From contig NZ_CP149788.1 of NCBI RefSeq assembly GCF_037914945.1, positions 310,001-374,000 on the forward strand: a stretch of DNA of 64,000 nucleotides, read 5' to 3'. Origin of the DNA: Haloterrigena sp. KLK7. Its GTDB lineage: Archaea > Halobacteriota > Halobacteria > Halobacteriales > Natrialbaceae. The translations under genes were made by a program, and so were the position numbers. Positions 51,275-59,711 of the stretch are shown piece after piece. The notes beneath the pieces were generated by a model. It saw only the letters and a list, made by a program, of their open reading frames with translations. It searched no databases and was not told the DNA's origin. Each line of letters opens with the position of its first letter. Position 1 is the stretch's first letter.

Positions 51275-51703
51275 ATGGAGACCGTCGATCATATCAATGT
51301 CAACGTCGACGACCTCGAGTCCTGCTACGCGTTCTACCGTGACGCGCTCGGGCTCGAGGTGGTACGCGATCCCGACGATTTCCAGGGCGAACACGCGATG
51401 TTCCGGGCAGGCGAAACCGTCGTCACACTGGTCGAAACCGGTCGCGGCGAGCGGTGGGACGAGCGCGGTCTCGATCACCCGCTCGACAAGGCGCACCTCG
51501 CCTTCGAGACCGACCGGGACGAGTACGAGTCGCTGATGGACGAGCTCGACGACCAGTTCCCGAATCAGGGGCCCTACGACTGGGACGAGTTCGAGGGGTT
51601 CTACTTCCTCGATCCGAGCGGCAATCTGCTCGAGGTAATCACCTACGAGCCCCCGACGGGCGAACAAGAGCGGTCGCTGCTCACGCACGACGACGTCGAG
51701 TAG
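51275..51703 (+). CDS. VOC-superfamily (glyoxalase/dioxygenase fold) protein, 142 aa
   Basis: A single-chain pair of beta-alpha-beta-beta-beta modules: METVDHINVNVDDLESCYAF YRDALGLEVVRDPDDF with metal ligand His6, and HLAFETDRDEYESLMDELDD followed by FYFLDPSGNLLEVITYEPP with the C-terminal ligand Glu. Family members are lyases, isomerases, epimerases or extradiol dioxygenases using a divalent metal. Two bases separate it from the third NMT1-like gene, so it works in the same pathway, probably on an oxygenated or aromatic intermediate. Confidence 0.88.
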   Translation: METVDHINVNVDDLESCYAFYRDALGLEVVRDPDDFQGEHAMFRAGETVVTLVETGRGERWDERGLDHPLDKAHLAFETDRDEYESLMDELDDQFPNQGPYDWDEFEGFYFLDPSGNLLEVITYEPPTGEQERSLLTHDDVE

Positions 51704-51809
51704 GGACGAGATCGAGTCGGGAGCCGAAGGTGTCCAGCGTGACTATGACTTTGGGCGATATATTTTGCCCAGAGGAAGAAATATGTGTGCTAATCCCGTT
51801 GGTAGGAGT

Positions 51810-52328
51810 ATGACAGACGATATCCGCCACGACGGCCCGCCCCCGTTCGATAGACCGTTCGAAGGCGAGGACACGAAGCAGCGCGTGTACGGTGCGGTGT
51901 TACACGCCCGAGAGCCGATGACGGCCGCCGAGATTGCCGAGCGGGCAGACTGCTCGGAGGAGTCGGCACGGACACACCTGTCCTTCTACGCCGACCTCGG
52001 CATCGTCATTCGGCATGAGGGCCGGCCGGTCAGGTACGAGCGCAACGACGACTATTTCGAGTGGCGTCGGGTCAACGAGCTGGCGCGAGAGAACACTGTC
52101 GACGAGTTGCAGGCCCGCGTATCGGAGTTGACCGACCGGATCGAGGAGTACCGCGGCGAATATGGGGTCGACTCGCCCGCCGAGGTCGATGTCCTCGAGT
52201 TCGACGCGGAGCGGATTGACGACGTGTACGTGGAACTCGGTAATTGGGCCACCAATATCGAGGAACGTCGCCTCCACGAACGCGCCAGGAGAAAGGCCGC
52301 CGGCTCGACGGCCCCGTCGCATAGCTGA
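51810..52328 (+). CDS. Haloarchaeal winged-helix protein (DUF7342-like), possible antitoxin, 172 aa
   Basis: The ATG at 51810 (MTDDIRHDGPPPFDRPFEG) is used. The winged helix is REPMTAAEIAERADCSEESA RTHLSFYADLGIVIRHEGRP VRYERNDDYFEWRRVNELA, followed by a coiled-coil segment (ELQARVSELTDRIEEYRGEY) and a C-terminal acidic helix. Proteins of this type in haloarchaea are often followed by a toxin-like gene, as here: the next start is 1 bp after the stop. It would act as DNA-binding antitoxin and autorepressor. It lies about 100 bp after the VOC gene and could alternatively regulate that operon. Confidence 0.78.
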   Translation: MTDDIRHDGPPPFDRPFEGEDTKQRVYGAVLHAREPMTAAEIAERADCSEESARTHLSFYADLGIVIRHEGRPVRYERNDDYFEWRRVNELARENTVDELQARVSELTDRIEEYRGEYGVDSPAEVDVLEFDAERIDDVYVELGNWATNIEERRLHERARRKAAGSTAPSHS

Positions 52329-52329
52329 G

Positions 52330-52761
52330 ATGGTGCCGGCGGATGACGGTGCGAGTCCCGCATCGATAGACCGGTCGATATTGGAGCGAATGGGTTCCCG
52401 ATTCGGTGGCCGTCGCATGTTCGAGTCAGCGGAGATTGTCAAGGAGGGGAAGCTGCACCTCCGCGTCGAGCTGTCGGGCGACTACTATCCGAACGAGGCG
52501 TCTGCTCGCTTTGAGATTCGCTGGTATCGCAACGACGACTTCAACTTTCACTACCAGGAGGAGCGACGGGACGGGGTGTGGAAGTGTCGATGTGATCGGC
52601 ACCCAAACGCACACAACTCACGGGATCACTTCCATCCACCGCCGGCCGCTAGCCGCACCGACGCGGAGAACGCTCAGTGGCCGGACGACCACCGCGATAT
52701 GAGCCGCCTCGTCCTTGATCACATCGAGGAGCGCATCGAGATGCTATGGGAGCAGCAGTAG
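52330..52761 (+). CDS. TumE/DUF6516-like protein, probable toxin, 143 aa
   Basis: The core reads FESAEIVKEGKLHLRVELSG then FEIRWYRNDDFNFHYQEERR DGVWKCRCDRHPNAHNSRDH FHPP and ends with helix LVLDHIEERIEMLWEQQ. This matches the TumE-type layout: a beta sheet with an R-x-D-R/N-xPHH-like segment (CDRHPNAH), an HxH pair (DHFHP) and a C-terminal helix; TumE proteins are suspected ribonuclease toxins paired with an HTH antitoxin. The start is 1 bp after the winged-helix gene stop. Assignment rests on the motif layout only. Confidence 0.6.
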   Translation: MVPADDGASPASIDRSILERMGSRFGGRRMFESAEIVKEGKLHLRVELSGDYYPNEASARFEIRWYRNDDFNFHYQEERRDGVWKCRCDRHPNAHNSRDHFHPPPAASRTDAENAQWPDDHRDMSRLVLDHIEERIEMLWEQQ

Positions 52762-52893
52762 GCGAAAGCATTGCCGAACGTGTTGAGGAGATCCGTTCGA
52801 GAAGTGCGACTGTTACTTCTGTGCGGTAACTTCAGGTGCAAGGGCAGATACTGTGCCATCAACTATATATTATCGCCCCAAACACTGTTAACA

Positions 52894-54906
52894 ATGGTTC
52901 ACTGGCGACGTCCCGTGTCCACAATCGGTGCGAGACGTATTATTGGCGCTCTTGGGGCGCTTTACGTCGCACTTTCCGTTCTTCGAGCATTTATTGGGTT
53001 TAATATCGGTGCATCGACCAGTAGAATCTTCCTTATAACCCTGGTAATCGCCGTTTCTGGGTTCCTCCTCCTTTATGGCGCATACTGGCTCCCTCAGAGC
53101 GATATCAACACCAAGTTCCACGCTGACATCGCTGGCTGGTGTCTCGTCGGATTCGGGACAATGGCGGGTCTACTCATCTTGTTTCATCTCCAGCCCGAAG
53201 GTGGTTTTTCTGAACCACTGACCGGGATACCGATTCTCACGGCACTGGGTAGCGTCGGAGGGCTCGGCGTCGGTGTCTATGACAGCCAAGCCAAGACGCA
53301 AACTCGGCAACTCAAGCAACGAGCTAATCAGCAAGAGGCTGTGGCCTATCTCGGTCAGTTCGCACTCGAGACTGACGACCTTGACGACCTTATGTATGAG
53401 TCAGCCCGAGAGGTCGCCGATGCACTCGACAACGACTACTGCAAAGTGCTCGACCTCGACTCCGAGAACGAGGAACTACTGCTCCGCCAGGGTGTTGGAT
53501 GGAAGAAGGGAATCGCTGGAGAGGCAACTGTCTCGTCTATTGAAGCGGACTCACAGGCAGCGTATACCTTGGCTAATAATCACCCGATCGTTGTCGAAGA
53601 CCTCGAGACGGAGACACGGTTTAGTGGACCTGATCTCCTTCGAAGCCATGATGTTCGCAGCGGCATCAGCACTATTATCGGGCCGTTCGACGAGCCGTGG
53701 GGAATTCTAGGGACACACGATACCGACCGGCAAGAGTTCACCGAAGAGGACGTCAACTTTGTCCAGAGCGTCGCCAACATCCTCGCGGACGCGATCGAGC
53801 GGGCAGGAAAGGAACAGCAGTTGCGGGAACGGCAGGCGCAGCTGGATATGGCGACCGAAGCCGCGTCGATTGGGATTTGGACATGGGATATTCAGAAAAA
53901 CGTCGTAACTGGTGATGAATACCTCGCGGAACTATACGAAATGAATCCAGTAATTGTCACAGAAGGTGCTCCGATAGAAGCCTTCTACGATCAAATCCAT
54001 GAAGACGAGGCAGAGGAAACGAAGAGTGAAATCAAACGAGCTATTGAGGAGACAGGTGAACTCAAGACCGAGTTCCGGCTCAAAGATGGTGCCATCACCT
54101 GGGTAGAGATACGGGGAGAGGTCGAATACGATGTTTCTGGCAACCCAATCCGGATGCATGGAACGGTTGCTGATATCACCGAACGGAAGGAGCGAGAGCA
54201 ACAGTTAGAACAACTGGTCGCTGAGCTCGAAGAATCGAACGAACGGTTAGAGCAGTTCGCGTATGCAGCCTCACACGATCTGCAAGAGCCGCTGCGGATG
54301 GTCTCGTCGTACCTCCAACTCATCGATAGCCGCTATGACCTCAACGAGGAGGGGGAAGAGTTCCTCGAGTTCGCCGTGGATGGGGCCGAGCGGATGCGGT
54401 CGATGATCGACGGGCTTCTCCAGTACTCCCGCGTCGAAACACAAGGAGACCCCTTAGAGCCGGTCGACCTGGAATGTATTCTTGACGATGTCCGTGATAA
54501 CCTACAGGTAACAATCGAGGAGAATAATGCAACGATCGAGACAGAGCCGCTTCCACGTGTTCAGGGAGACCCCGATCAATTGCGGCAGGTCTTCCAGAAC
54601 CTGCTCGATAATGCCATCGAGTACAGCGACGTCCAGCCGACGGTTCACGTAACCGCAGAGCGGAACGGCACGGACTGGATCGTCTCCGTCGAGGACGAGG
54701 GAATCGGAATTAACCCGGAACAACAGGAGCAGATCTTTGAGGTGTTCCAGCGAGGCCACAGCCGCAGTGAGGGCAACGGTACGGGAATCGGTCTTGCGCT
54801 CTGTGAGCGGATTATCGAGCGTCACGGGGGTGACATCTGGGTCGAGTCCGAACCCGGTGAGGGGTCGACATTCTCCTTTCTCCTCCCTGCGAGTAGTAGC
54901 CAATAG
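52894..54906 (+). CDS. Membrane histidine kinase with GAF and PAS domains, 670 aa
   Basis: The ATG at 52894 (MVHWRRPVSTIGARRIIGAL) starts the first of about four N-terminal membrane spans (to ~residue 130). Then come a GAF domain (about 150-310: EAVAYLGQFALETDDLDDLM ... SGISTIIGPFDEPWGILGTH), a PAS domain with PAC (about 320-440: SIGIWTWDIQKNVVTGDEYL ... IRMHGTVADITERKERE), a HisKA domain with H461 in AASHDLQEPLRM and a HATPase_c domain with the N box (FQNLLDNAIEYS), G1 (VEDEGIGI) and G2 (GTGIGLALCERI). This is a standard haloarchaeal sensor kinase. The expected partner response regulator downstream is only a fragment (54904-54969). Confidence 0.93.
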   Translation: MVHWRRPVSTIGARRIIGALGALYVALSVLRAFIGFNIGASTSRIFLITLVIAVSGFLLLYGAYWLPQSDINTKFHADIAGWCLVGFGTMAGLLILFHLQPEGGFSEPLTGIPILTALGSVGGLGVGVYDSQAKTQTRQLKQRANQQEAVAYLGQFALETDDLDDLMYESAREVADALDNDYCKVLDLDSENEELLLRQGVGWKKGIAGEATVSSIEADSQAAYTLANNHPIVVEDLETETRFSGPDLLRSHDVRSGISTIIGPFDEPWGILGTHDTDRQEFTEEDVNFVQSVANILADAIERAGKEQQLRERQAQLDMATEAASIGIWTWDIQKNVVTGDEYLAELYEMNPVIVTEGAPIEAFYDQIHEDEAEETKSEIKRAIEETGELKTEFRLKDGAITWVEIRGEVEYDVSGNPIRMHGTVADITERKEREQQLEQLVAELEESNERLEQFAYAASHDLQEPLRMVSSYLQLIDSRYDLNEEGEEFLEFAVDGAERMRSMIDGLLQYSRVETQGDPLEPVDLECILDDVRDNLQVTIEENNATIETEPLPRVQGDPDQLRQVFQNLLDNAIEYSDVQPTVHVTAERNGTDWIVSVEDEGIGINPEQQEQIFEVFQRGHSRSEGNGTGIGLALCERIIERHGGDIWVESEPGEGSTFSFLLPASSSQ

Positions 54907-54969
54907 TGAGAATGATGCGAACATTCTCCTCGTAGAAGACAATCCGGATGACGTCCGGCTCACTCAAGT
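54904..54969 (+). pseudogene. Start of a response regulator, cut by a repeat element
   Basis: The frame encodes NSENDANILLVEDNPDDVRL TQ, the N-terminal strand and acidic pocket of a haloarchaeal Rcp1-like receiver, the normal partner of the kinase. The start codon is lost (CAATAGTGAG where CAATGAGTGAG would be expected) and the rest is replaced from 54970 by the 83-bp repeat. The kinase therefore lacks its cognate regulator here; the stand-alone regulator at 58995 may substitute. Confidence 0.75.
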
Positions 54970-55052
54970 TGGGCAGGGGTGGTGGCCCGAGATCGCGACC
55001 AATCTTAGTGGATAATGGGTGGGTCGGAACGAAGTGATGTGCAGACGGCCGT
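54970..55052. repeat. 83-bp dispersed repeat, copy A
   Basis: It starts TGGGCAGGGGTGGTGGCCCG and ends GTGCAGACGGCCGT. It is nearly identical to 58704-58785, with four base differences and one indel. It replaces the body of a response-regulator gene. To its right lies GCTTGGGATTCCCACGTCTT, like the edge of an IS200/IS605 element, so it may be an IS end or a small non-autonomous element. Confidence 0.8.
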
Positions 55053-55197
55053 CCCCCAACGCTTGGGATTCCCACGTCTTCAGGCGCGGTTGGGTGGTAA
55101 TAAGAAGTGCTGTCCCAAGTGCGATTTCGTAACCAATCTTCTCTCCATACACTCCGATATTCGGTACTATTATTCGGACCTTAGATAATACCCACCT
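55053..55197. other. Spacer before the lipoprotein gene
   Basis: No gene. An AT-rich stretch (CGGTACTATTATTCGGACC, near 55165) is a possible promoter of the lipoprotein gene at 55198. Confidence 0.35.
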
Positions 55198-56037
55198 ATG
55201 CGACGACGCGCGATACTTGAGGGTGCCGGAACGGTGCTCTCAGTTACGCTAGCTGGGTGCGGAGACCTTATCGAACCAATGGACGACGAAAGCGAAGAGA
55301 GCCCCGAACAAAACAATACGACTGACAAGAACAACGAGGACGACACTGAAAACGAAACTGAACCGGCCAGCGAACCGAGCGACTTCGATGATGACGACTC
55401 CGGCAACGAGAGTGATGAATCCGTCAATCCGGCTACGCTGATAATCGACGACTTCGAGGACTACGATAGCGGCGGTCAGCTGGGTCCATGGACACTTGAC
55501 GGAACCGGCACTGTTGGCGTCTCCTCGAGCGCGGCCTTACACGAGGACTCGAGTCAGGGTATTCGGCAAAACGGCGACTCGAATATCCGTTCCTTCCCTG
55601 GTCAGGGGCTACCGAACTATCCCGAAGACGGCCGCGTGGTTTCGGTACTTATGCGTCCTGACTCGAGCACCTCCCAGCCCTGGATCCTTCTCGGAATGGA
55701 GGACAACGTGTGGGCCACAGAAACCATAGGGTGGCGGCTTATTGTTGACCCGAACGGTGGAATTCGGATTGCTCGAGAGACAGAGAATGGTGTTGAAATT
55801 CTTGACAAGAACACGAGACTTCCCAATCTGGTCGATAGAACTGTTACATGTCAATTTGTTGCTGACAGTTCTAAAGGAGTTGGATTCCGGATCAAAGACC
55901 CTGACGGTACCGTACTCGGCACCGTTAGCACAAGTGTGACGGATGGCATCGCGGACGAAATGAGTATTGGCTTTCGGTCCTCACAAGGCGTTGACTGGGA
56001 TCGGCTGCGATTCGTCGACAGCGAGAGTGATGGCTGA
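55198..56037 (+). CDS. Secreted lipoprotein with a beta-sandwich (LamG-like) domain, 279 aa
   Basis: MRRRAILEGAGTVLSVTLAG C has arginines before the hydrophobic stretch and a lipobox with Cys21, so it is probably a Tat-exported lipoprotein. An acidic Asp/Glu/Asn-rich linker (22-85) follows. The rest (LIIDDFEDYDSGGQLGPWTL DGTGTVGVSSSAALHEDSSQ, VSVLMRPDSS, WRLIVDPNGGIRIA, GVGFRIKDPDGTVLGTV) is a concanavalin-like beta sandwich. No catalytic residues are visible. It is probably a surface-binding protein. Confidence 0.78.
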   Translation: MRRRAILEGAGTVLSVTLAGCGDLIEPMDDESEESPEQNNTTDKNNEDDTENETEPASEPSDFDDDDSGNESDESVNPATLIIDDFEDYDSGGQLGPWTLDGTGTVGVSSSAALHEDSSQGIRQNGDSNIRSFPGQGLPNYPEDGRVVSVLMRPDSSTSQPWILLGMEDNVWATETIGWRLIVDPNGGIRIARETENGVEILDKNTRLPNLVDRTVTCQFVADSSKGVGFRIKDPDGTVLGTVSTSVTDGIADEMSIGFRSSQGVDWDRLRFVDSESDG

Positions 56038-56169
56038 GCGACACAGCTCAACATTCACGATCGTCTCGAGTAACTTCACCAGCGGTCTCTTAACACCGTC
56101 TAGTTAAGCACTTCTAGCGTAGACCGACGATTCAGAGGCTGCGCGATATCCTTGCGGAGACAGTCCCCC

Positions 56170-57126
56170 TCAGTCAATCGCGGGCAATACCTCATCTTCA
56201 TAGAACTCCATAAACTCGGCCTGGTTCGGCCCGATCTGATGAATCGTCACATGATCGAACCCGGCATCAATGTACTCCTGAATGGCTTCGATGTGCTCGT
56301 CAGGATCGGAGCCGCAGACAACCAGCTCCGCGATATCATCCTTGGACACCGCTGCAGTCGCCTGTTCGAAATGCGCGGGTGTTGGAAGTATCCACATGAG
56401 TTCCCCGGGGAGTGCTGCCTGCGGCCAGATCTCATAAGCGGTCTCAATCGCTTCCTGTTTGTCTTCGGCGTAACAGATATCAAGTTCGGCATACCGAGGT
56501 TCGTCTTCGCCACCTCCCGCTTCGAATGTCTCGATCAGTTCCTCGTCAGGAGCAACCCCAACGAGTCCATCCCCGATCTCTCCCGCAGTCCGCGCCGCTT
56601 TCGGACCGTCCGCGGCAACCCGAATCGGTGGCAGTTCGTCCGGAAGCGTGTATATCTGCGCGTTCTCGACAGTATAATACTCACCGTGATAGCTCGTGGT
56701 GTCACCCGTCCAGAGCGTCCGGATGATATCGACTGCCTCTCGAAGCATGTCAAGTCGAACCTCGTGTTCTGGCCACCGATCGCCGAGGATGTGTTCGCTC
56801 AGCTTCTCACCGGTACCGACACCGAGGAAGAATCTTCCCGGTAACTGGACGCCAGCAGTTGCAGCTGCTTGCGCGATAAGCGCCGGATGATACCGAATGA
56901 TCGGGCACGTAATGGCGGTTCCAAGACGCAGATCGTCGGTTGCCTGTGCAATCGCTCCAATCACATTCCAGACGAACGGGCTTTCGCCTTGTGTTGAGGT
57001 CCAGGGGTGGTAGTGATCGGAGATCATCGCGTACTCGAATGCTGACTGATCGGCGAGGGTCGCGTACTCAACGAGATCGTTCGGACCGTGTTCCTCGCAG
57101 ATGAGTTTGTGGCCAATTTCGGTCAT
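56170..57126 (-). CDS. F420-dependent oxidoreductase of the LLM class, 318 aa
   Basis: The protein matches the F420-dependent glucose-6-phosphate-dehydrogenase-like branch of luciferase-like monooxygenases: start IGHKLICEEHGPNDLVEYAT LADQSAFEYAMISDHYHPW, the GAIAQATDDLRLGTAITCP segment, and LPGRFFLGVGTGEKLSEHIL GDRWP, which contacts the F420 phosphates. It transfers hydride between F420 and an alcohol or carbonyl substrate that cannot be named. It stands alone on the minus strand. Confidence 0.9.
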   Translation of the reverse strand: MTEIGHKLICEEHGPNDLVEYATLADQSAFEYAMISDHYHPWTSTQGESPFVWNVIGAIAQATDDLRLGTAITCPIIRYHPALIAQAAATAGVQLPGRFFLGVGTGEKLSEHILGDRWPEHEVRLDMLREAVDIIRTLWTGDTTSYHGEYYTVENAQIYTLPDELPPIRVAADGPKAARTAGEIGDGLVGVAPDEELIETFEAGGGEDEPRYAELDICYAEDKQEAIETAYEIWPQAALPGELMWILPTPAHFEQATAAVSKDDIAELVVCGSDPDEHIEAIQEYIDAGFDHVTIHQIGPNQAEFMEFYEDEVLPAID

Positions 57127-57257
57127 GGTGTGGGAGATGTGAATCAGGGTTCTACTGCTGGAACGACCCGGACGAGACTATCGGTCGTTCGTATAGGAGA
57201 GGCGGCCACAATCAGTTACTTAGATCCCATACTTGCGGCTGCTTTGTACGCAATCCA

Positions 57258-57572
57258 CTACAAGAAATGAGTGAATGTCGACAGTTCATTCATGAACAAC
57301 GCAGCCAATGCCGCCACAACCAGGATAATACCTATACCGAGTATGAGGACGCCGACCAGGACATCAAAACGATCAGCTCCAAACCGGGATGTGACTCGTC
57401 CCACATCACGACCGTACCCAGAAACAAGAATAACGTGGAGAACATCAGGAACAAGGCCGAATGTAGCGCCGTCCACACTCCCAGATCCGTGCTCCTCCTC
57501 TGGCGAACAGCACTGATTGATATTCGATCGCTTCGTGCCGGTAACAGTCGTTCCGCACCTTGAATGTAGCAC
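57258..57572 (-). CDS. Possible small membrane protein with one span near its C-terminus
   Basis: The last ~45 residues (SRFGADRFDVLVGVLILGIG IILVVAALAALFMNEL) form a strong single membrane span preceded by a basic region. The N-terminal part of the frame is less convincing, so the true start may be internal. Antisense frames are taken as shadows. Function unknown. Confidence 0.4.
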   Translation of the reverse strand: MLHSRCGTTVTGTKRSNINQCCSPEEEHGSGSVDGATFGLVPDVLHVILVSGYGRDVGRVTSRFGADRFDVLVGVLILGIGIILVVAALAALFMNELSTFTHFL

Positions 57573-58023
57573 GAGATTCAGCTTGATTTGCGAAGTTAAT
57601 GATCACTCAGTACAGGGAGTACATTTACCGAGGATCTCCTGAACCACACAGTTGATTATCGCCTACTTTAAGTACTACTCTATCCCGGCATACTTCTTGG
57701 ATATGCATCTATCCAAAATTAGTGGTATGTAATAACATAATCTAAGCCATGTTGTCTAATCGAGATCTTCCCACACACCAAACTCTGTTGGTACACTGCT
57801 TATTATCCTCGAGTCTCCTTCTCTGACCACGGAAACTAACGCTACAGAACGGATCACGAAAGCAGCAGTACTTCTTTTTCGACGCTGGCCCGCCGACGAC
57901 TCGCAAATCTCTCCCGCATAAATCGCTGAGCTTCCAATTTCAATCAAACTCATTCAGAATAATATTTATTTTGTCCCATGGGAAAGCTTATGACGGGATA
58001 GTTTGCTTGTCAGAATATAGATT
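57573..58023. other. Gene-poor spacer with promoter of the 58024 gene
   Basis: About 450 bp. A minus-strand frame at 57756-57953 (MSLIEIGSSAIYAGEICESS) has no recognised content and is not accepted. AATAATATTTATTTTG near 57957-57973 is AT-rich but far from the ATG at 58024. Confidence 0.35.
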
Positions 58024-58680
58024 ATGACAACCGATACAGACCACCTCTGTCGCGCGTCGGACTCTCCCTCCAGTGACTCTCCCTCCGACGCCCCATCGGA
58101 ACTGTCCCTAGATGAGATCTTCCATATCCTCCAGACCAACCGTCGAAGAGATGTGATCGACTATCTACTGGCCGAAGAGGGTCCCGTCAAGATGGGACAT
58201 CTCGCCGAGGTCATCGCAGCGAAAGAGCATGAAACGACCGTTGCACAACTGACCTCTACCCAGCGCCAGCGCGTCTACATCCCACTCTATCAGACACACC
58301 TCCCGAAACTCGACGAGAAAGGAGTCATTGACTACAACAAGCCCCGCGGAATCGTACGCCCGGGCGATCGATTGGACCTCTTCCAGCCCTATCTAGAGGC
58401 AGCGAACTCGAGTGACGGCGAGCGCTCGGAATCCGATCCCGACTCTCTCAGTGCGCGTATCACCAGCGACTATTACGGAGCAGCTATCGGGGCGAGCGCG
58501 AGTCTGCTGCTCGCCTCTGTGGGCGGTCTGCTGATTCCTGATCTGCCGCTCGTTGTGCTCATCACTACCCTGATCATTCTGGCGACAGTTGTGACGACGT
58601 TCTCCAACTTCCGGTCAGCGACCGAGCTTAATGACGCTGTGTCTACCACATTAACTTACAGTGAACAGAATAGTCGATAG
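58024..58680 (+). CDS. Winged-helix regulator (DUF7344-like) with two membrane spans, 218 aa
   Basis: After a serine-rich tail, the winged helix reads SLDEIFHILQTNRRRDVIDY LLAEEGPVKMGHLAEVIAAK E and RVYIPLYQTHLPKLDEKGVI DYNKPRGIVRPG, with the YQTHLPKLDEKGVI segment diagnostic for the haloarchaeal DUF7344 family (compare 7863). The C-terminus has two spans (AAIGASASLLLASVGGLLIP and PLVVLITTLIILATVVTTF). It is probably a membrane-tethered transcription factor. Its 3' end is followed by copy B of the 83-bp repeat. Confidence 0.88.
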   Translation: MTTDTDHLCRASDSPSSDSPSDAPSELSLDEIFHILQTNRRRDVIDYLLAEEGPVKMGHLAEVIAAKEHETTVAQLTSTQRQRVYIPLYQTHLPKLDEKGVIDYNKPRGIVRPGDRLDLFQPYLEAANSSDGERSESDPDSLSARITSDYYGAAIGASASLLLASVGGLLIPDLPLVVLITTLIILATVVTTFSNFRSATELNDAVSTTLTYSEQNSR

Positions 58681-58703
58681 CGCAATCGCTGCTGATCATT
58701 AAC

Positions 58704-58785
58704 TGGGCAGAGGTGGTGGCCCGAGATCGCGACCATTCTTAGTGGATAATGAGTGGGTCGGAACGAGTGATGTGCAGACGGCCGT
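58704..58785. repeat. 83-bp dispersed repeat, copy B
   Basis: It starts TGGGCAGAGGTGGTGGCCCG and ends GTGCAGACGGCCGT, in the same orientation as copy A at 54970-55052. Confidence 0.8.
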
Positions 58786-58994
58786 TCGGAGTGGGATTCA
58801 GCCGGGACGCCGTCTACATTAGCTAATCCTGTCATGCACGAGCAGATCATCACTAGTAACCAGGAGACCGATCCAGACATCCGAACACCTGAGGTCGTCG
58901 ACTCTGCATTCATGTCCATCAGTGAGCGCCACGATACCCTTGGCAAGTTCGCCCACAAGTAACGCGCTCCAGTAGGGACGACAACTACGTGATT
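58786..58994. other. Possible C-terminal gene remnant after repeat B
   Basis: A plus-strand reading ending at 58962 gives ANPVMHEQIITSNQETDPDI RTPEVVDSAFMSISERHDTL GKFAHK and a stop. It is protein-like but has no start or recognisable family. It may be the tail of a gene interrupted by the repeat, as the response regulator is at copy A. Confidence 0.35.
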
Positions 58995-59450
58995 CTATTT
59001 TTTCGAAGGGAGTACAACGTGATCGAGCCAGAAATCTTCAATCGCTTGTGCGAGTCGCTCAAAACGTTCCGGTGACTCTGGTTTTTGGACGTAAGCGTTC
59101 GCGTGGAGATCGTACGTTTGAGCAACCTCTTCCGCTTCGTCTGACCTCGTCAGTACAATCACAGGTATCCGTTTTAACTCGGTGTGATTCTTTATCTCGG
59201 CAAGGATCTTGAGGCCGTCAGTGCTGGGGAGATGGAGATCCAGAAAAACAAGATCGGGTCGTGAAGCGTCCTCGTAGTCGTCGCGTTGGTTGATGAAATT
59301 GAACGCTTCGTCGCCACTGGAGACAGTTGTTACTCTATTAGTGACTTCAGTCGTCTCGAACGAGTCGATGAAAGGTGAGACACTATCGGGGTCTGATTCA
59401 ATAAGGAGGATGTTATATCCTTCACCTTCCCGTGAAGATTCCTCAACCAT
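58995..59450 (-). CDS. Stand-alone receiver-domain response regulator, 151 aa
   Basis: A complete Rcp1-like receiver: YNILLIESDPDSVSPFIDSF (acidic pocket), the phosphorylation site D71 in PDLVFLDLHLPSTDGLKILA EI, the T/S switch in IPVIVLTRSDEAEEV and the conserved lysine in ANAYVQKPES. No output domain is fused. Such proteins are typical partners of haloarchaeal kinases like the one at 52894, which has lost its adjacent regulator. An ATG at 59450 is used. Confidence 0.9.
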   Translation of the reverse strand: MVEESSREGEGYNILLIESDPDSVSPFIDSFETTEVTNRVTTVSSGDEAFNFINQRDDYEDASRPDLVFLDLHLPSTDGLKILAEIKNHTELKRIPVIVLTRSDEAEEVAQTYDLHANAYVQKPESPERFERLAQAIEDFWLDHVVLPSKK

Positions 59451-59711
59451 CTCTAAGTGCCATTATCAGGTAAAGGAACTCTACAGGGCGATAATTTCTA
59501 TCCCCCAAAAATTTGGTGTATTGCTTCTTCGCTTCGCCAGGCTGACTGGTAGTTGTGCATCCTGTACTGAACAGTATGTACTTCGCCTGTACTGATCTCC
59601 CTACTGTGTTGGAGAAAGTAGGAAGGCGACGTACCACCGTACTAGCCGATCAGATAGCAGTGGCTGCTCCTCTATGAATGCTCAATAGGTGTGCATACTG
59701 ACTGCTCGGAG
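59451..59711. other. Spacer, no gene seen
   Basis: Gene-free, with GTACTGAACAGTATGTAC (an imperfect palindrome) near 59565, possibly an operator. Confidence 0.35.

Noticed and set aside
57756-57953. Minus-strand frame of 65 codons
   Set aside because: No promoter, no family, and serine/arginine-rich composition; not distinguishable from chance.
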